NCBI GenBank assembly: GCA_019309685.1
Contig: JAFDFT010000046.1
Location: forward strand, 1-24,625
Direction of reading: 5' to 3'
DNA from: Deltaproteobacteria bacterium
Lineage (GTDB): Bacteria > Desulfobacterota > Desulfobacteria > Desulfobacterales > JAABPS01
DNA: 24,625 nt
Shown: positions 23,085 through 24,625 of the stretch, piece by piece
Numbering within the stretch: the first letter of the stretch is position 1
Layout of the letters: the number at the start of each line of letters is the position of its first letter
Notes under the pieces: model-generated
The model's input: the letters and a program-made list of their open reading frames with translations, nothing else
Databases searched by the model: none
Told to the model about the DNA's origin: nothing
Position numbers and translations under genes: made by a program

Positions 23085-24290
23085 TTACAAAGGCACCCCC
23101 GCTTTGTATAAAATAGCTTCTCCTTTTAACTGATACATATTTACTACTGCTGGGATTAAGACCGAAGTCCCTTTTTCAAGATTAATTGTTTTTCCGGAAT
23201 CAATATCCTGAATAGCAGCGTTTCCATCAACGCACATCATTATTTCAACACTTCTTTTTTGCGAACTTGTGAAATTATCATTCTGCTGCACATGAATCCT
23301 TGAAAGAAGAAATTCTGTTGCAGCACAGGGGTAAAATATTTCCATTTTTCCTGCTTGTTCTGGCGCTAATAACTTTATCGATTTTTCTTCAAATTTAACG
23401 ATCCTAAGCAACTCCAAAATATCAACGTGTTTAATTGTCAGCCCTCCTCTGATGACATTGTCAGAATTGGTCATTAACTCAATGCACACACCTTTTAAAT
23501 ACGCGTGGAGTTCACCTGAATAAAGGAACATAGCTTCACCGGGTTTGAGGCAGACAAGATTTAGCAAAAGCGGTGAGATTACGCCAATATCGTTTCCATA
23601 TTCCTTATGAAGTTCGGTGATCCATCTATAAGACGGATCAGCTGTATCATTTTTTTCAGCATTTAAAACAACGGTGTTAATCAAATTTTCTTTTTTTTTG
23701 GAGCCGGTTGTCATCAAAGCCTTAAAAAAGCATTTCAAACCTTTAGTGTCTTCACTTTTTTTGAGCTGAGAAATTTCATTTTCAATTATACCGCCACTTA
23801 ATCTCTCCATGAAAGATACAATATCAGATATCTTTCTAAATCCATTTAACACCCAAAAATCTGTAAGCGCACAGATACACTCTGGTTTATGATTTTTGTC
23901 TTTATAATTTCGTTTTTCGAAATTTAATGCGATCCGTTCTTTATTTTCTTTTTCATACCCTTCTTTTGCCTGCTTTAAATTCGGATGGACTTGAATAGAA
24001 AGTGGTTTTTCAGCGGCAAGGACTTTAAATAAAAATGGGAAGGATACACCGAATCTTTTGCTAACGCTTTTACCGAGAATCTCATCCGGGTATTTTTTTA
24101 CGAGTTCATAAAGTGACTCTTTTTTACCATTTACGGTCAGCATGGATGACGCGATGGGATGGGCGCCCATCCAAAGCTCAGCCTGAGGATTGCTGGAAGG
24201 GCATTTCTGACCGAGGATTTCAGGAATTTCCGTATATGACCCCCAGCTATATTCCTGTATAACATTCTCCAAAATTTCAATGGATTTCAT
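23085..24290 (-). CDS. manA: Mannose-6-phosphate isomerase, class I
   Basis: It interconverts mannose 6-phosphate and fructose 6-phosphate, feeding GDP-mannose synthesis or mannose use. The 401-residue product has the type I (zinc) pattern: QEYSWGSYTEIPEILG at the start, AELWMGAHP, PLSIQVHPN with ligands Gln100 and His102, Glu137 in HKPECICAL, and the fourth ligand His in YSGELHAYL, followed by SDNVIRGGLTIKHVD with the active-site Arg region. A cupin-like C-terminal part completes it. The start overlaps the stop of the upstream alpha/beta hydrolase as ATGA, so the two are cotranslated. It ends about 50 bp before the promoter of the aromatic operon, in the same direction, with no clear terminator, so some read-through into that operon is possible. 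Confidence 0.95.
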   Translation of the reverse strand: MKSIEILENVIQEYSWGSYTEIPEILGQKCPSSNPQAELWMGAHPIASSMLTVNGKKESLYELVKKYPDEILGKSVSKRFGVSFPFLFKVLAAEKPLSIQVHPNLKQAKEGYEKENKERIALNFEKRNYKDKNHKPECICALTDFWVLNGFRKISDIVSFMERLSGGIIENEISQLKKSEDTKGLKCFFKALMTTGSKKKENLINTVVLNAEKNDTADPSYRWITELHKEYGNDIGVISPLLLNLVCLKPGEAMFLYSGELHAYLKGVCIELMTNSDNVIRGGLTIKHVDILELLRIVKFEEKSIKLLAPEQAGKMEIFYPCAATEFLLSRIHVQQNDNFTSSQKRSVEIMMCVDGNAAIQDIDSGKTINLEKGTSVLIPAVVNMYQLKGEAILYKAGVPL

Positions 24291-24625
24291 TTGATTTTCT
24301 GCTTCATTTTTTCAGCTCTGTTGATATTTTCAACAAAGTCGCCAATCACATTGTATACCTTCTCAGATCCTTCTCCCAGTACAATACCGTGCCGCTGAAA
24401 ATTAAACAGGATATATTCCTTATCTTTGGAGCCAAGTTTTTGATACAGTTTTCTTGACCCTTTTGGATTCACAACCGTATCTCCGAGTGCCTGAACAACC
24501 AGTGCAGGCACATTGATTTCCGGCAAGCTGTCTTCAACACTATCCATAAGCCGTTCGAGTTCACGGACTCCGGAAACAGGATTTCGTGTATAATTGATAT
24601 GAGGATTTTCCTGGTGATTATCAAC
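24287..24625 (-). CDS. Alpha/beta hydrolase, C-terminal part (cut by window edge)
   Basis: The reading frame enters from the window edge and ends at TGA 24287; 112 codons are visible. The sequence PEINVPALVVQALGDTVVNPKGSRKLYQKLG is the strand-loop that brings the catalytic Asp in carboxylesterases and serine aminopeptidase-like (S33) hydrolases, and FNFQRHGIVLGEGSEKVYNVIGDFVE holds the catalytic His just before the last helix. The nucleophile Ser lies outside the window. An esterase or lipase-like role is likely; the substrate is unknown. The gene overlaps manA by four bases, so the two form a unit. Confidence 0.8.
   Translation of the reverse strand, partial: VDNHQENPHINYTRNPVSGVRELERLMDSVEDSLPEINVPALVVQALGDTVVNPKGSRKLYQKLGSKDKEYILFNFQRHGIVLGEGSEKVYNVIGDFVENINRAEKMKQKIK

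Overview
The window reads as chromosomal DNA of an AT-rich member of the Desulfobacterota, probably a sulfate-reducing Desulfobacterales-type organism. This is inference from gene content: a sigma-32 type factor, a TPR lipoprotein next to a LolB-like lipoprotein, an AMIN/Amidase_3 hydrolase and, above all, an aromatic operon that begins with the archaeal-type early shikimate enzymes (ADH synthase plus 3-dehydroquinate synthase II) followed by pheA, aroE and aroQ. No phage, plasmid or CRISPR genes are visible.

Layout. 1-1537 (minus): the start of a PAS sensor protein and galE. 1887-4256: a double-FHA protein (plus), two degenerate copies of a short dispersed repeat, and an SPFH protein with three C-terminal zinc ribbons (minus). 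4257-5085: an AT-rich spacer with a 15-bp tandem repeat, a possible 55-residue membrane protein and tRNA-Arg(TCT) (minus). 5086-13253 (plus): rpoH, a TPR/LysM lipoprotein, a LolB-like lipoprotein, an ATP-grasp (RimK-like) ligase overlapping an HD dNTPase, a UPF0280/ApbE-like protein, a HIT hydrolase and a LapA-like membrane protein. 13306-18138 (plus): mutS, broken by an internal deletion with frameshift, and a cell-wall amidase with a duplicated N-terminal module. 18179-23033 (minus): the aromatic operon and its control region. 23085-24625 (minus): manA overlapping the end of an alpha/beta hydrolase.

The most interesting element is the control region of the aromatic operon (22799-23033, minus strand). 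It has a promoter with a perfect TTGACA, then a 25-codon leader peptide with a good ribosome-binding site. Ten of its 25 residues are Phe or Tyr. It is followed by a 13-bp hairpin with a seven-T tail. Two short sequences near the two ends of the leader ORF and one in the terminator arm are mutually complementary in the classical 1:2, 2:3, 3:4 pattern of ribosome-mediated attenuation. The operon for the archaeal-type entry into the shikimate pathway therefore appears to be controlled by Phe/Tyr-tRNA charging.

Other points of note: a family of short, MITE-like elements with terminal inverted repeats, five copies of differing length and decay, each lying just behind or between genes; a mutS lesion that removes about 28 codons and shifts the frame, suggesting a mismatch-repair-deficient lineage or a local assembly error; and a degenerate 14-bp repeat in the aroA'-aroB' spacer.
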